From Aurantiochytrium sp. KH105 (Eukaryota; Sar; Bigyra; Thraustochytrida; Thraustochytriidae): a stretch of 64,000 nt of DNA. Below are positions 37,790-48,512 of the stretch, in pieces. The notes below the pieces were generated by a model that was not told the origin of the DNA, did not search any database, and saw only the letters and a list, made by a program, of their open reading frames with translations. The stretch is from the NCBI GenBank assembly GCA_003116975.1, contig BGKB01000070.1, positions 133,810 to 197,809 of the forward strand, written 5' to 3'. Every line of letters begins with the position of its first letter. Within the stretch, counting starts at the first letter, position 1. The position numbers and the translations under genes were made by a program.

Positions 37790-40700
37790 CTTTCTACGTT
37801 TCTTTTGCCGGTCCGGCGTGGGATGGTGTTGTTTCGCTGCGCTCGCGCTTGGTCCCTGGGTTTGGGTTTTGCTTCGTTTCCGCTTCCGTTGTCGCCTTTT
37901 CTTTGGGGGGTCGGGGTGGGGGTTTGGGTGGTTGGTTGATTGATTGATTGATTGATAGCTTGGGGTGGTTACGAACTTGCTCTCTCGCCTAGGCCAGCCT
38001 AGGCAGAGCTAGGCCAGCCAGGTTTGTCTTCCCTGCTCTCCTCACTCTCTGGCTCATCCCGCAAAGCTAGCTAGCTTACTTTCTTTCCTGCCGAGACTCA
38101 ATTCGTCTCTCCGAGCCGAACCAAGCCGAGCTGCGCGCGCAGAAACAGTCATTCGTTTGGGCCCTCGGTCCGAGGCCGCCCTCCCAACCGATCCATGGCC
38201 GCGCGACAAGCTCTCGGCCGAGCCGCAGCCGCGCCGCGCGCACTGCGAGGAGCGCGCGAGGGAGGGCCAACGGGCGGGCGGGCGGGCGGGCGGGCGGGCG
38301 GGCGTCTGCGACTGCGACTGCGACTGCGAGGCACGCGGCAGCGACCGAGGCGGCGGGCGAGAGAGCCTTTTGGCGTGAAGATCGATCGACCGCTCGAGCA
38401 GGCGCACTCCCGCCGCGCGTTCACGGAGCCGGACCGGGTCCGCGCGCTGCGAGGAGCCCTGTGGCCTGGCCTGGCTGTGGCCTGGCCTGGCATGGCATGG
38501 CATGGCGGCCATCGCGATGCGAAGCGATGCGAAGCGACCAACCAGTGCAGCTGCGAGTGCGCAGCGCGTGCCGCGCTTCGGCAAGAAAGCAAGTTTCAAA
38601 GCTCCAAACTCCGCGGTGTCTTTCTTCCTCTTTTTTGGCTGTTAGTCAAACCTCCCGAGCTCCGACGCCCGCTCCGACAGCGACCGCGGCGACGGCAAGA
38701 CCTCTGTCCTGCGCGGCCTGGCCAGCCGCCGCTGCGCGCGGCGCGAGCGCGGGAAAGCGCAGGGCAGGGGTGGCAGCGGAGAGTGAGGCCGGGCGCGAGA
38801 GGAGAGGCGAGAAGAGGCGAGACGGACGGACGGTCGTTGGGTGGTCGTCCGCAAAGCTGCGCCCGCACACTCACACACACCCACAGCTCCGCGGTGCCAG
38901 CTCGCGCGACCAAGTACGCTGGCACTGCGCTTGTCTTCTCGCGAATCGGACTTCGCGAGCGCCGTGGTGGCATGCATGGACGCTGCGCCGGAAATGGCGG
39001 CGCAACAGACCGCGGTTGCGGCTCTCGTGCGCGCAGCTGAGCGTTCGTTCCGCGCTCACGCTCGCGCACGCGGGGCCGAGGCCGAGGCACGACGTGCGCC
39101 TGCGATCGCGCATTTCATATTTTTTTTTGGCCTTTTGGAGAAGAGCCGGGGCAACCGAGTACGGTAACGCACCGCGCACGTGCCTCGGCTCCGAGACTGG
39201 CGGCCGGCCATGCCAGGGGCAGGGCTGCGAAGACGTCCATCTTGCGATGTGCGAGCGCTGCCCTGCTGGCTGACAGTTCGCATGTCGTTCCGCGTGCGAA
39301 TCGCCCCGCGATTGCGTGCGTTTCGAGCGCGCGGCTGCAACTCTGTCACCGAGTCTACGTGTCGCCGTTTGCGAGACGATGCAGTGCGTCCGTTCATTCA
39401 TTCGTTCATTTATGCATACATACATGCATTGATCCATTCATGCAAGCATCTTTTCATGGCTTGACTGATATGAGCCCTCCTCCGTTCGCTTCATAGGGCC
39501 TGCTCGCTTCAAGAGACTCGTAGAGAGCAAGAAAGCTAGCGAGCAAGCAAGCTAGAATGACGTTACGTTTACGGCGAAATTGTGCAAGCTCCGCGGCCTG
39601 CAGCGCGATGCTGCGTGCGATGCGACCAGCATTGTGCAGCATGCCGCAGCTGCAGCTGAGGCTGGTCGGTGGCCCTGGGCGATTGATGCGACGGAGTTGG
39701 TTCACTAGCTGGCGAATTGGCGGCCCCTGTAGTACGATGGTCTTTGTTAGTGTGACACCATCCAGCAAGCATGGCAGTCCGAGGCCCAGGCCGCCTCGCA
39801 AGTGGCGGCGGTGCGGACGAGGAGAGAGAGAGAAAGAAAGTTGTCGCACCCAGGAGTCTGTTACGCCGTCGCGCGCAGCAGCATAGACCGCGGAAGATCA
39901 AAGGATGGATGGTCGGACGGCTGCGGATTGCTCGAGCCTTTTTCCTCAGAACTGCGAAACTCGCTCGGCCCGCGCGCGCAAGAGAGCGAGTCGCAGGTGC
40001 GCAGCCAGAGGCAGTCACCGTCGACAGAGAGAAGGCGATGCTCACGGCCAAGAGATCAAACGAGCGAACGAGCGAACGAGCGAATGAACAAACGGCATCA
40101 TGACAATTCTGCTCTCCAAAAACCAACGGTTCGAGGACCTAGATAGGCGTGTGTACGTACGTACGTTCGAGGACGAGGACAAATCCACGGCGCGACGACG
40201 CGTACGATTCGATGCCATGTAATGCAATGCAATGCAATGCGTGCAGCACAAAGAGCTCACAATGGAGACTAGAAGCGGAGAAAGAGCCTGCAGCAACAGC
40301 CTCCCCAGCTTGCGTCTGCTTCCTTCTGTGAAGCCGCGGTGCAAGCTGCGTGTGCATTCATGTTGTGAATGTACCTGCAGCTGGCCGCCTGACGTGGGAC
40401 TTTTTTCGCTTGCTTCACCAATTTTCCCGCCCTGACCTCCTCTCGCGCGTCCACGGCTTCGACCCGCGCGCTGCACTGCCATGGAGGCGCGACTTGTGCC
40501 AGCAAGCTGCCGAGCGGAGTCGGTTTGTTCGGCGAGAGAAGCCGTGAATGGCGAGAGGCATTTCGAGACACATCCCGCCCGGCCGTGCCGATGATGTCGA
40601 AGCCACCACCGCGCATGGCAAGCGACCGAGCGAGCCGCCGCTGCCGGCCGAGGAGCCGAGCTGCGGCGGCGGAGGCGCGGCCGCGCGGCAAAAAAGCCGG

Positions 40701-41684
40701 CCGCGCAGCACCCTGCGGAGCCCCCGCGTCCGCGCCTGCGTGGCCGGGGGAAACGGGCGACAGGTCTCGCGGACTTGAAAAATGGGGCCCCGCATGAAAG
40801 AAAAAAAAAAAGGCATTCCGAGGCGAGGCAGGCTGGGATTTGGAGAGGGAGCGCGCAGGAGCTACATGCCTTGCCGCCAAAGGGATCGATTGAGCTTGTA
40901 GTCGGGAAAGAAAGAAAGAAATGCAGCTGCAGCACGGTGTATAGATTATCGTGGAGTGAGAGCGCCGAAGATGGAATCTGACGGAATTGAGTGATGCAAG
41001 AAGAATGGGATTGTTACTGTGTTGGAGCTGCGAAGCTGTGATGGCGCGCGAGCTTGCAGTGCTTGCAGTGGCCGCCTCATCGTCAGGAGGATGGGCTGAG
41101 CTGAGTTTGGGAAAAGCAAGAAATACAAAGCGATGTTGGGGTGAAAGAGAGTGCCATCGTTCACGGACTCGTGCGGTTTCTGATTAGCTGCTTGAGCTAA
41201 AAACATCAGAGCTACGTTAACGTGTGTGCAGAAGCAGACTTGCCACCAAGGGAATCGATTGAGCTTGTCAAAGTGATGCACGTAGATCGAGAGAGAGTGC
41301 CACAGATTGACAATACGACAAAGTTGTGTTGAACCGAGGTTTGGCTAGCATCCACGGAAATACGTCTCTCTTTCTCAAAGGAGAGTATTCAAGGTCCATG
41401 ATTCTGCGCGCAAGATCCACGAACCAAGGATTTTGATTGATCTAGTTTAACCAATGTCTCCCTGATACGAGGGTGGCGCGTGCAAGAAAGCTCGCATAAT
41501 GCGACTCCAGTTCAGGCTCTCAAAATTCTAGTGCCTAAAAGAGTAGTCTAACCATCGTGGTTTGTTTCTTTGCAGAACCCACCATCCACCGTCGCAACGC
41601 GGGTTGCGTCGCGCAGAGCGCGAGAACAAACGGCGAAAGGCGCGCGAGGGAACGTGCGCCTTCGCCCGCTTCGTCGCAATCCTC
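37790..41684. other. 3.9-kb interval without a recognisable gene
   Basis: Begins with the promoter of the DUF1800-DUF1501 gene, where a GATT tetranucleotide run (37935-37957) and CTAGGCCAG repeats (about 37989-38023) occur. Later parts hold TGGCC/TGGCA pentamers (38461-38505), CATT tetramers near 39395, GTAC runs near 40150 and AATGC pentamers (40215-40243). The open frames are composition artefacts. Just before the next gene is a good 3' splice-site-like sequence, a T-rich tract ending TTTGCAG at 41576. Confidence 0.45.
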
Positions 41685-43883
41685 ATGCCGCCCAGGTTTT
41701 TTGATGGCGCGCGGGAGCAGCTCCGCGACCAAGATGCAGAGCGTCCTCCTGTGCCGATGAACGAGGGCAACAACTCTCGCGCCCCAAACTTTTATATGAC
41801 GTTGCCGTCTCAGGACGAGGAGGACGAGGACGAGCTAGAGGACATCGACGAGACCAGGAAACGTGAGGTCTCAAGCCCCAAGGCGCAGGCGCCGCCCCTT
41901 ACAACAACACAGCTTCAGTCTCAGGCTATCGACTTTGACGAGTTTGATGACGACCTCGAAGACGAGGATAAGGATCTGAACGGCCCAGAGAATAATGACA
42001 TCTACGAAGGCGCGACGAAGGAAGATCAAGGCGAAAAAGAAAGCGAAGCGCAGGTTGTGGTGAATGCGGGTGATGCACACATCACGTCGATCCTCGCGGG
42101 GACGAGCTCCCGTGCGCCCGGGGCCCTCGTACGATTCGCCGCCGCCGACCCCGCCGCTACCTTTGTTCCCGCTACCCAGGCCAGCGATCTACCAGAAGAT
42201 GAGGACCACATCGAACAAAACGAGGTCATTCCGGCCACCCTCGCCCCATCGCAATGTCTTCTCAACGCTGATGAAAAATTACATGAAAGCGAAGATGAAG
42301 ATCATGACGAAGACGAAGACGAAGACGCTTCACTGAGCAGATCCCAAACGACCACACAGTACACGACACAGGGCAAGAGCAGCCCTGCACAATCAGTCTC
42401 TGCAGATATGGACTTCGACGAGATAAATGGCACAGAAGCCGGCGCTCTCAGTCACGGCGACGACACCAATGAAGCTGATGATGACTCACAATGTTCTGCG
42501 AAACAGGCCAGCGCTGGGCCAAGCAAAGACGAGCGTCATCTCGATGAAGATAATGCGACGCAAGAAGCCAAAGACGACGGCGCCAAGCTATCGGCAACAC
42601 AGTGGCAAAGTCAGGAGCTCGACCTGGACTTTGACGAGGATCTCGACTCTGACGAAGAGGAAGCGCACGTACCTTCAACGCAAATGCAAGGCGAACCTCT
42701 GCAGACATCAAGTGCATCGCTCCCCGCTCACGTCAGCAAGGAGGAGCCTGATTTTGAGGATGCTTCGCAGTCATCAGATAAACCTTTGCACATGTCAATG
42801 GCGTCGCTCCCCGCACATGTTGAAAAACAAGAGGCCGAGCTTGCGGATCAGGAAGAGGATGCTACACAGCATGAATCCAACATCTCACGAGCTGCTACTC
42901 AGCAAGCTGCTGTAGGTCTTAGCAGGCCTCCTGACATTTTGCGCAAGACCGATGCCCCGAGCTCACGTATGGTTGACGACCCTCTCGCAAGCGACTCTGA
43001 AGATGAGGAAATCAATCGATTGCTCGAAGTCAACATGAATCCAATGCCCGCCACGAAAGAAGCCCGTGTAACCAGAGCCCTACCCAGGGTAAAGATAGAA
43101 TTCGCAGAAAAATCGCCGAAAAGCAAAGACTCGAATCGCATTACGCAAGGCGTCCGTGCGAATGATGCAAAGACTGTACATGCCAAGAATACGCTGACTT
43201 ATGGGAAAGAAAAAGAAGTAGAAAATAATGAGGACGACGAAGACGACGACGAGGACGAGGACGATGATGATTTTGAGGACATTCGGAAAAAGAGGCGACG
43301 AGTCCGGGGGAAACGCCCACGTGTAACATATCTCGACGAATCTACGTCCCCTTCGGCTACTGTCGATGAGCTCGAAATGTTCATGGTGCCCAAAAAGCCA
43401 AAGTGCAGCAAACGCATGCTCCAAAAGCGCGCCGAGGCCAACAAGGAAAATAGCGTCAAGAAACCCAAGAAAAAGCCAACGCGCAGGCCTCTTGAAACGA
43501 ATGAAACTTCGCAAGAGAGTGTGGTGCTTTTTTCATCAGACGAAGACGAAAACGAGGATGCTGGAAAAAAGGAAACCCGCGGAAAGAGACAACCAGGCAC
43601 CGAACTTCCGCGGCATCGTCGTCTTGCTCGGTCTAGATCCTTGCCAAGGCCAAGGACTGACGCTGTCGCCGATAGCGTACTCCGACGCAAGCGCGTAACT
43701 CCGCCTCTGAGAGTGGTCGAGGCAAGTGGCGCGCCCGTCGCGGAAAGTGCGTCTTTGCCAAAGGTCTCGCCACGTGGCAAGAGAAAGCCCAAGCAGGAGG
43801 ATAACTCTTCTCGCAAGATCACCGCCTACTTTAATCGTCAGCACGCAAAGAGCAGCTTCTCGCATGAACGAATCAATGAATGA
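41685..43883 (+). CDS. Acidic SQ/TQ-cluster protein with SUMO- and PCNA-binding-like motifs
   Basis: A 732-residue, mostly disordered, Asp/Glu-rich protein without a known domain. About 18 Ser-Gln or Thr-Gln dipeptides are spread through it, often as TQxQSQ, the signature of ATM/ATR substrate proteins. Related acidic motifs recur (IDFDEFDDDLED, LDLDFDEDLDSDEEE) and SLPAHV occurs twice. Near the C-terminus SVVLFSSDEDE looks like a SUMO-interacting motif. At about 709-716 SRKITAYF fits a PCNA-interacting box except that Gln is replaced by Ser. Basic patches with KKRRRVRGKRPR suggest nuclear location. A DNA-damage or replication adaptor is inferred. The start is the first ATG; a 3' splice-site-like TTTGCAG at 41570-41576 allows an upstream exon. 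AATAAA follows the stop by a few bases. Confidence 0.75.
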   Translation: MPPRFFDGAREQLRDQDAERPPVPMNEGNNSRAPNFYMTLPSQDEEDEDELEDIDETRKREVSSPKAQAPPLTTTQLQSQAIDFDEFDDDLEDEDKDLNGPENNDIYEGATKEDQGEKESEAQVVVNAGDAHITSILAGTSSRAPGALVRFAAADPAATFVPATQASDLPEDEDHIEQNEVIPATLAPSQCLLNADEKLHESEDEDHDEDEDEDASLSRSQTTTQYTTQGKSSPAQSVSADMDFDEINGTEAGALSHGDDTNEADDDSQCSAKQASAGPSKDERHLDEDNATQEAKDDGAKLSATQWQSQELDLDFDEDLDSDEEEAHVPSTQMQGEPLQTSSASLPAHVSKEEPDFEDASQSSDKPLHMSMASLPAHVEKQEAELADQEEDATQHESNISRAATQQAAVGLSRPPDILRKTDAPSSRMVDDPLASDSEDEEINRLLEVNMNPMPATKEARVTRALPRVKIEFAEKSPKSKDSNRITQGVRANDAKTVHAKNTLTYGKEKEVENNEDDEDDDEDEDDDDFEDIRKKRRRVRGKRPRVTYLDESTSPSATVDELEMFMVPKKPKCSKRMLQKRAEANKENSVKKPKKKPTRRPLETNETSQESVVLFSSDEDENEDAGKKETRGKRQPGTELPRHRRLARSRSLPRPRTDAVADSVLRRKRVTPPLRVVEASGAPVAESASLPKVSPRGKRKPKQEDNSSRKITAYFNRQHAKSSFSHERINE

Positions 43884-44165
43884 AGAAATAAAGGAAAAGT
43901 TGACTTCGAACAAAACATGATTTCGTTTTGTATTGCAACAAGACATTGCGGTGCAAAACATGAACTTGCCTCCCACCCAATGCTCTTGCGCAATAAGTAA
44001 AAAAAAAGACGGAGCATTACAAAGTTCCATTGCTGTCTGAATTAAAAGGACCCAAGAAGGGAAAACTTGTGCGAGAGCGAAACACCAACCCAAAAGGAGA
44101 GAATTCGCCGTAGACGCGAAGTTATGATTCGTCCGAAGCGCTATGCTGGCCGTCCGCGAACCATT

Positions 44166-44450
44166 CTACTGCTGTCCCTGCTGCTGCATCTCCATCTGCT
44201 GCTCCATGGAGACCTCAGCATAGCGCTGGCTGAGACGCTGCGACATGGCAAGAAACTTGGCAGTGCACGTATTGATACACTTGGACTCCTCACCCGTGAG
44301 GTTCTTGCTGTGAAAGGCCTTGACGCAGTCCTTAAAGCACGATTCGGTCACCTTGTTGTGCATCTGGAGGAAACCTTTGATCTGCATCTCCTCGATGGCC
44401 TGCAAGAACTCGCCATGGAGGTGCTCCGGAAGTCCTGCTGCGGCGTCCAT
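44166..44450 (-). CDS. Small Tim chaperone, Tim9-like
   Basis: A 94-residue protein with the twin CX3C motif of mitochondrial intermembrane-space small Tim proteins: CFKDC and, sixteen residues on, CINTC. Both pairs would be oxidised through Mia40/Erv1. In a hexamer with a Tim10-type partner it would escort hydrophobic carrier proteins across the intermembrane space. The spacing and the FLxMSQRLSQRY-like helix after the second pair fit Tim9 better than Tim8/10/13. The C-terminus ends in a Met/Gln-rich tail. It is convergent with the acidic SQ/TQ protein. Confidence 0.92.
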   Translation of the reverse strand: MDAAAGLPEHLHGEFLQAIEEMQIKGFLQMHNKVTESCFKDCVKAFHSKNLTGEESKCINTCTAKFLAMSQRLSQRYAEVSMEQQMEMQQQGQQ

Positions 44451-45951
44451 GGTGGCGGTGGTCTCTCCTTTTTCTAGCTTTTGCTAATCTGCGTGCGTGC
44501 TAAGTGGGTCGGTTCGTGCCTTGCAGAAATCGTGCGAGGGAGGGCTGGGAACGAGTCGCGGCGCTCACGAGCGCACGGACGACACTGCGGTGGCGCGGGC
44601 GAAGGGCAGCAACACCAGAGCACCAGCAAGATGTCAGATTGCCGGCGGCGTCGTGCTCCTTTCGCCAGTGCTTTGAGGAAAAGGTCTATTTTTTCTCTAT
44701 TAGGTCTCTTTTCTAAATTCTGAAGGAAAACATCGTGGAAAGATAGAACTTTGCTGCATCAAGCCCAAAGGGTTTAGAGCTAGCACCAGTCGCGCAAGTC
44801 ACAGTCAAAAAAGAAATACATAAGAACGTGTTAATTCGTAGGTATCGAAATGACGAACGTCTCCGAGACTCTGGAGTTGGTGGTGCTAAAATAAAATAAA
44901 ATAGAATAAAAGATGCAAGCAAAGTTCTCGCTTCATAATTGATCATTTTCAAACCCCGCTGCGAGAAAAGCTGTAGCTTTCGACGTTAAAAATCAAGGAG
45001 ATGAAGCGTTGACATAAGCTATACGACCTGATCAGCGAGCGACACGTTGCATCTTCATGCCGCTCGAGCAATCCTTTACAATAAGCCTTCGTCAAATGTT
45101 ATTACTTTGGCTGTTTTCTTTGAGCTATGATCAAGTCCTGACTTCGGAAATGATCGAATGCTACAAACAGCATTATTTTGCCCAAGTGACAGCGAGCGGG
45201 CGCCGATTTCTTTGTGATATTGGTGGCATCGTTTCATGCGAGAAGACGCGAGAGAAAAGATAAAGAATGGCCCGAGTGTCCCAATTCTTCAATGGGTCGT
45301 GACTCGACTCCTTTGTGTAACTTGTGCAGAGCAAAACTGGAGCTCGACTCGCGTGGTGTTGACTTACATGTTAGAACTTCATTTTTTTACCACTTCTTTT
45401 TTCTCTCTCCTCTCCTTTCTGTGAGTACCAGAGGAAATTCTCCGACAACAGAAGCGGCGATCGACGCTGGTCGCCGCTTTGGCCAGCCATCGAGCTATCT
45501 ACTTTATGCCTATATACCAGGTCGTCAGAAGAGAGCAGCCAGCACGACAGAGAGAGAGAGAGAGAGAGACAGAGAGAGAGAGCAAGCTTCAGTTTCGTCG
45601 CAACGCTCAACTCTACAAAATATGGCCGTTAGGAGGAGACAAGTAGTAGTTCTACTAGTATACTCTACTGACAAGTTCGGACCTTATGACTCTGGCATGG
45701 ACCTTGGCCCTGGGCCGCTCAGTTCTAAAAGCAGCCAGTGTGAGACGCGACAAACAAAGCCTTTCTTTGCTCAAGCTGCGTAGTAGAAAAACGAAACTAC
45801 CTTGCCGTCGAGGTCGCGGAGGAGGAGGCGAAGCGCGGGAAATCAATTTGCGCGCAAGACCTAGGCGTAGTGCACCTGGAGCGAGCGCGCCGCGAAGTCC
45901 GCACCTCTTCTGTTGTTGTTCTTGAAGGAGAAGAAATCGCGCAAGAGCAAA
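44451..45951. other. Divergent intergenic region
   Basis: Lies between Tim9-like (-) and the two-repeat protein (+), so both promoters should be here. It contains an AAAAT array (about 44888-44910) and a GA dinucleotide run (about 45549-45582) but no convincing gene. Confidence 0.5.
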
Positions 45952-48042
45952 ATGGACGAGTACTTTTGCATCTTTAAGCGCGACTCGGTGAACGAGCTCC
46001 AGCGCCGCGTCGTCGTGCAGCGCGTCAATGAAGTGTACTCGGGCTTGCTCAAGTTTGGAGATGAAGAGCTGACGGTGCGCGACGTGCAGTCAAGCTTAGC
46101 CAAGCTGCAGAGAAAGCGCAGCTCGCTCGCGCTCTGGTGCGCACGACGTGACCTTCCCAAGGACTCGCCCTTTCAAGAAGTGGCCGAGATGCTCGACGAC
46201 ACGGCGGCAGCTCTTCGCGACGAAATCACCGACTCGGCCGAGATCCTCGAGGAAATGAGCCAATACGGCATGACGGCCTGGATCGACGAGGAAGGAAACG
46301 AAAACAAGTCGTACTTTGAGCTGCAGGCTCAGCCAGACCACCTGAATGACGTCGAGCTTGCTTGCGCCAAGCTCTTTGTGGGCGATCTCAAGCTGCACGT
46401 CATCTTCCTCCAAGGATCATACTATTGCACAGTGGCAGACGCCACCGCCACGGAGCAGGACCTCGAGGACACCAAGTTCCCAGACATTTCCAGTCGCGGC
46501 TCAGGGTTCCAGATCAAGCATTACGAGTCTGGGCTCTACCGCAAGTTTGCCATTTGGCAGACTCTCGACGAGACCGCCCTCAACATGCGCAATATCCTCC
46601 GCGAGCGAGCGCGTCGCAGCGTCGAGGGCAAGGCCGAAGAAAAATCTGCGCCTGTAGAAGAACACGTGCATGACGAAGACGACGATGAAGAGGAGGGCCA
46701 CATGGAAGACGTCGAACATCGATCCTCGGAAAGTATCGCGCACATTGATGACGATTATCTTTGGGGCAAGAGCAAGGAAGCCTTTGGCGGCAGCTACACG
46801 CAAACCTATCTCATGCTCAAAGGCACGGACGGGTCGACGGCCCGACGCGCTCTCTTCCGCTACGGCAACTGGTGCTACGGTGGAGTTCTCCAAATGGATC
46901 AGGAGGTCACGCTGCATGAGATGCCGCACGTGCTGAGGAAGTTTCAACGACAGCAGGGGCTTCTTGCGTACTGGTTTGAGGTGCAGAAACTGCCAGATGG
47001 ACTCCCCTTTACGGCGCCCATGAAACACTTTGCCATGACAAGCGCCTTTCTGGAGGAGGAGCTGGCCAAGGCCGAAGGCACGCTCACCAAGATTACCGAG
47101 TACCACAAGTCAAAGGGCATCGAGCCCTGGGTTGACCAGGAAAATGGCCGCCAGTTCTTTGAGCTCGAAAGCACCGGCGACCAGCCCTTTTATGATGACG
47201 TCGAATTTATGGCAAGTAAAACCTACTACCATGGCGTCGTTGTCATTACCATCTACTTTCAAGGCTCATTCTACCTCACGCTGAGCCCAAGCGTCGGCGA
47301 CCAGCCTCTCTTGGACATGTCTTTTCCCGACGTCGAGTCGCGTGGTCGCGCCTTGCAGATTGCAACCTATTCTCATCACGAGTACAGCAAGCTTCTGTTG
47401 TGGGAGTCGCAGCGGTCGGTGTGGGAGACGGCGAATCGCGCCGTGCTCGAGCAGCGCCGCCAGGCTGCTCTGCAGAAACAAAAACAAAGACAACAAGAGG
47501 TTGCTGCTGCCTCGGAAGCCGCAGGCTCCGCGGCAACATCCGCAGAAAACAACAACGCCCATCGTGCGAGTGGTCGTGCTGACCGCTCCGAAGAGACTGC
47601 CGACACATACTCGACAATCGAATCCAACGACAGTGACGTTGAAGATGCAACGACCATGGGCAGTTCGCGCACCGCTTCGCAGGAACACTCCGAGGACACT
47701 GTGGTCGCCAATGATACCGAGCCCATCGTGGAGAGCAAGCTTTCGAATGAATCCAAGGAATCTCGCCTCGAGTCGGCCGCGGAGACGTCGTCGATCAGCA
47801 ACGACAAGCAGCGCTCCCGAAACTCCATGGGCAGCACCTCCCCTTCAGGCGGGGCGCTTCGCCGCGGCACGCTCGAGCAGAAAATGCAAGGGTCCGCTGC
47901 GCGCGCTCCTCATCATCTCAAGCCTCTCGGTTCTCATGGGGGCTCGTCAAAGCTTCCGGCTTTGGACCAAGATCTTGCTTTGGACGCCCCTTGGGACGCC
48001 TCGGGTCGCCCTAAGGAGCTCTTCAACGCACGTAAGAAGTAA
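45952..48042 (+). CDS. Protein of unknown family with two long internal repeats
   Basis: A 696-residue soluble protein that I do not recognise. Residues about 15-225 and 266-480 are diverged copies of one domain. Shared features in order are a FGDEELTVRDV / MDQEVTLHEM segment, a LALWCARRDLP / LAYWFEVQKLP segment, a W-[IV]-D-x-E element before FELxxx, a conserved FLQGSYYCTV / YFQGSFYLTL strand, and FPDISSRGSGFQI / FPDVESRGRALQI. An acidic linker with HDEDDDEEEGH joins them. The tail (about 480-696) is low complexity, Gln/Ala then Ser/Glu-rich, probably disordered. The ATG at 45952 is the first in the frame. No signal peptide or membrane segment is seen. The domain may be lineage-specific. Confidence 0.8.
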   Translation: MDEYFCIFKRDSVNELQRRVVVQRVNEVYSGLLKFGDEELTVRDVQSSLAKLQRKRSSLALWCARRDLPKDSPFQEVAEMLDDTAAALRDEITDSAEILEEMSQYGMTAWIDEEGNENKSYFELQAQPDHLNDVELACAKLFVGDLKLHVIFLQGSYYCTVADATATEQDLEDTKFPDISSRGSGFQIKHYESGLYRKFAIWQTLDETALNMRNILRERARRSVEGKAEEKSAPVEEHVHDEDDDEEEGHMEDVEHRSSESIAHIDDDYLWGKSKEAFGGSYTQTYLMLKGTDGSTARRALFRYGNWCYGGVLQMDQEVTLHEMPHVLRKFQRQQGLLAYWFEVQKLPDGLPFTAPMKHFAMTSAFLEEELAKAEGTLTKITEYHKSKGIEPWVDQENGRQFFELESTGDQPFYDDVEFMASKTYYHGVVVITIYFQGSFYLTLSPSVGDQPLLDMSFPDVESRGRALQIATYSHHEYSKLLLWESQRSVWETANRAVLEQRRQAALQKQKQRQQEVAAASEAAGSAATSAENNNAHRASGRADRSEETADTYSTIESNDSDVEDATTMGSSRTASQEHSEDTVVANDTEPIVESKLSNESKESRLESAAETSSISNDKQRSRNSMGSTSPSGGALRRGTLEQKMQGSAARAPHHLKPLGSHGGSSKLPALDQDLALDAPWDASGRPKELFNARKK

Positions 48043-48512
48043 GAGCGGCACAATCTCCTCCACCGTACAACTAAATTCCACAGCAGCATAAAAACTTCAA
48101 AGAGATTGCTTTTGGTGTAAAAAAGAAAGGCCCAAGAAACAGCTGGATTTCATCTCGCGTTACGAGACGCACAACAATACTCTCCCGCACCTTCCATTTA
48201 CTGGAGAGCGCCGCTTTCCCCTCCCTGTTATCATATCATATCGTATTGGCATCATCGTGCGAGCCTCCTCATCACATCCTCTTTCTCTCGACTTGTGCGA
48301 GTCCGCATGAGCGCAAGGTCCTTCGTCGAGGCAATTAGCTACGAGTTGGTTGTTGGTCTCGACCACGCCGCGAGACTCTTTCCATGCGGACGCAGAGGGA
48401 GGGAGTCGACCAAGTCCACGCTAAAAGGGCATTCAGTGAGCGCTCTCAGCGCGGCGGACATAGGGAACACAGAAAAGTGGACCACGAGACATGAAGCAGC
48501 AAACCCGCAAGC
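48043..48512. other. Intergenic region upstream of the flavin monooxygenase
   Basis: Same-strand spacer of 470 bases with a short ATATC array (about 48227-48245). Presumed promoter; no coding sequence seen. Confidence 0.45.

Noticed and set aside
38195-39040. 281-residue frame with Arg/Gly repeats
   Set aside because: Derived from a GGGC run and CGACTG repeats in DNA; no domain, and frames overlap on both strands.
40139-40170. GGTTCGAGGAC-like sequence as a possible tRNA T-arm
   Set aside because: Does not complete a B-box, and no D-arm or acceptor stem is found around it.
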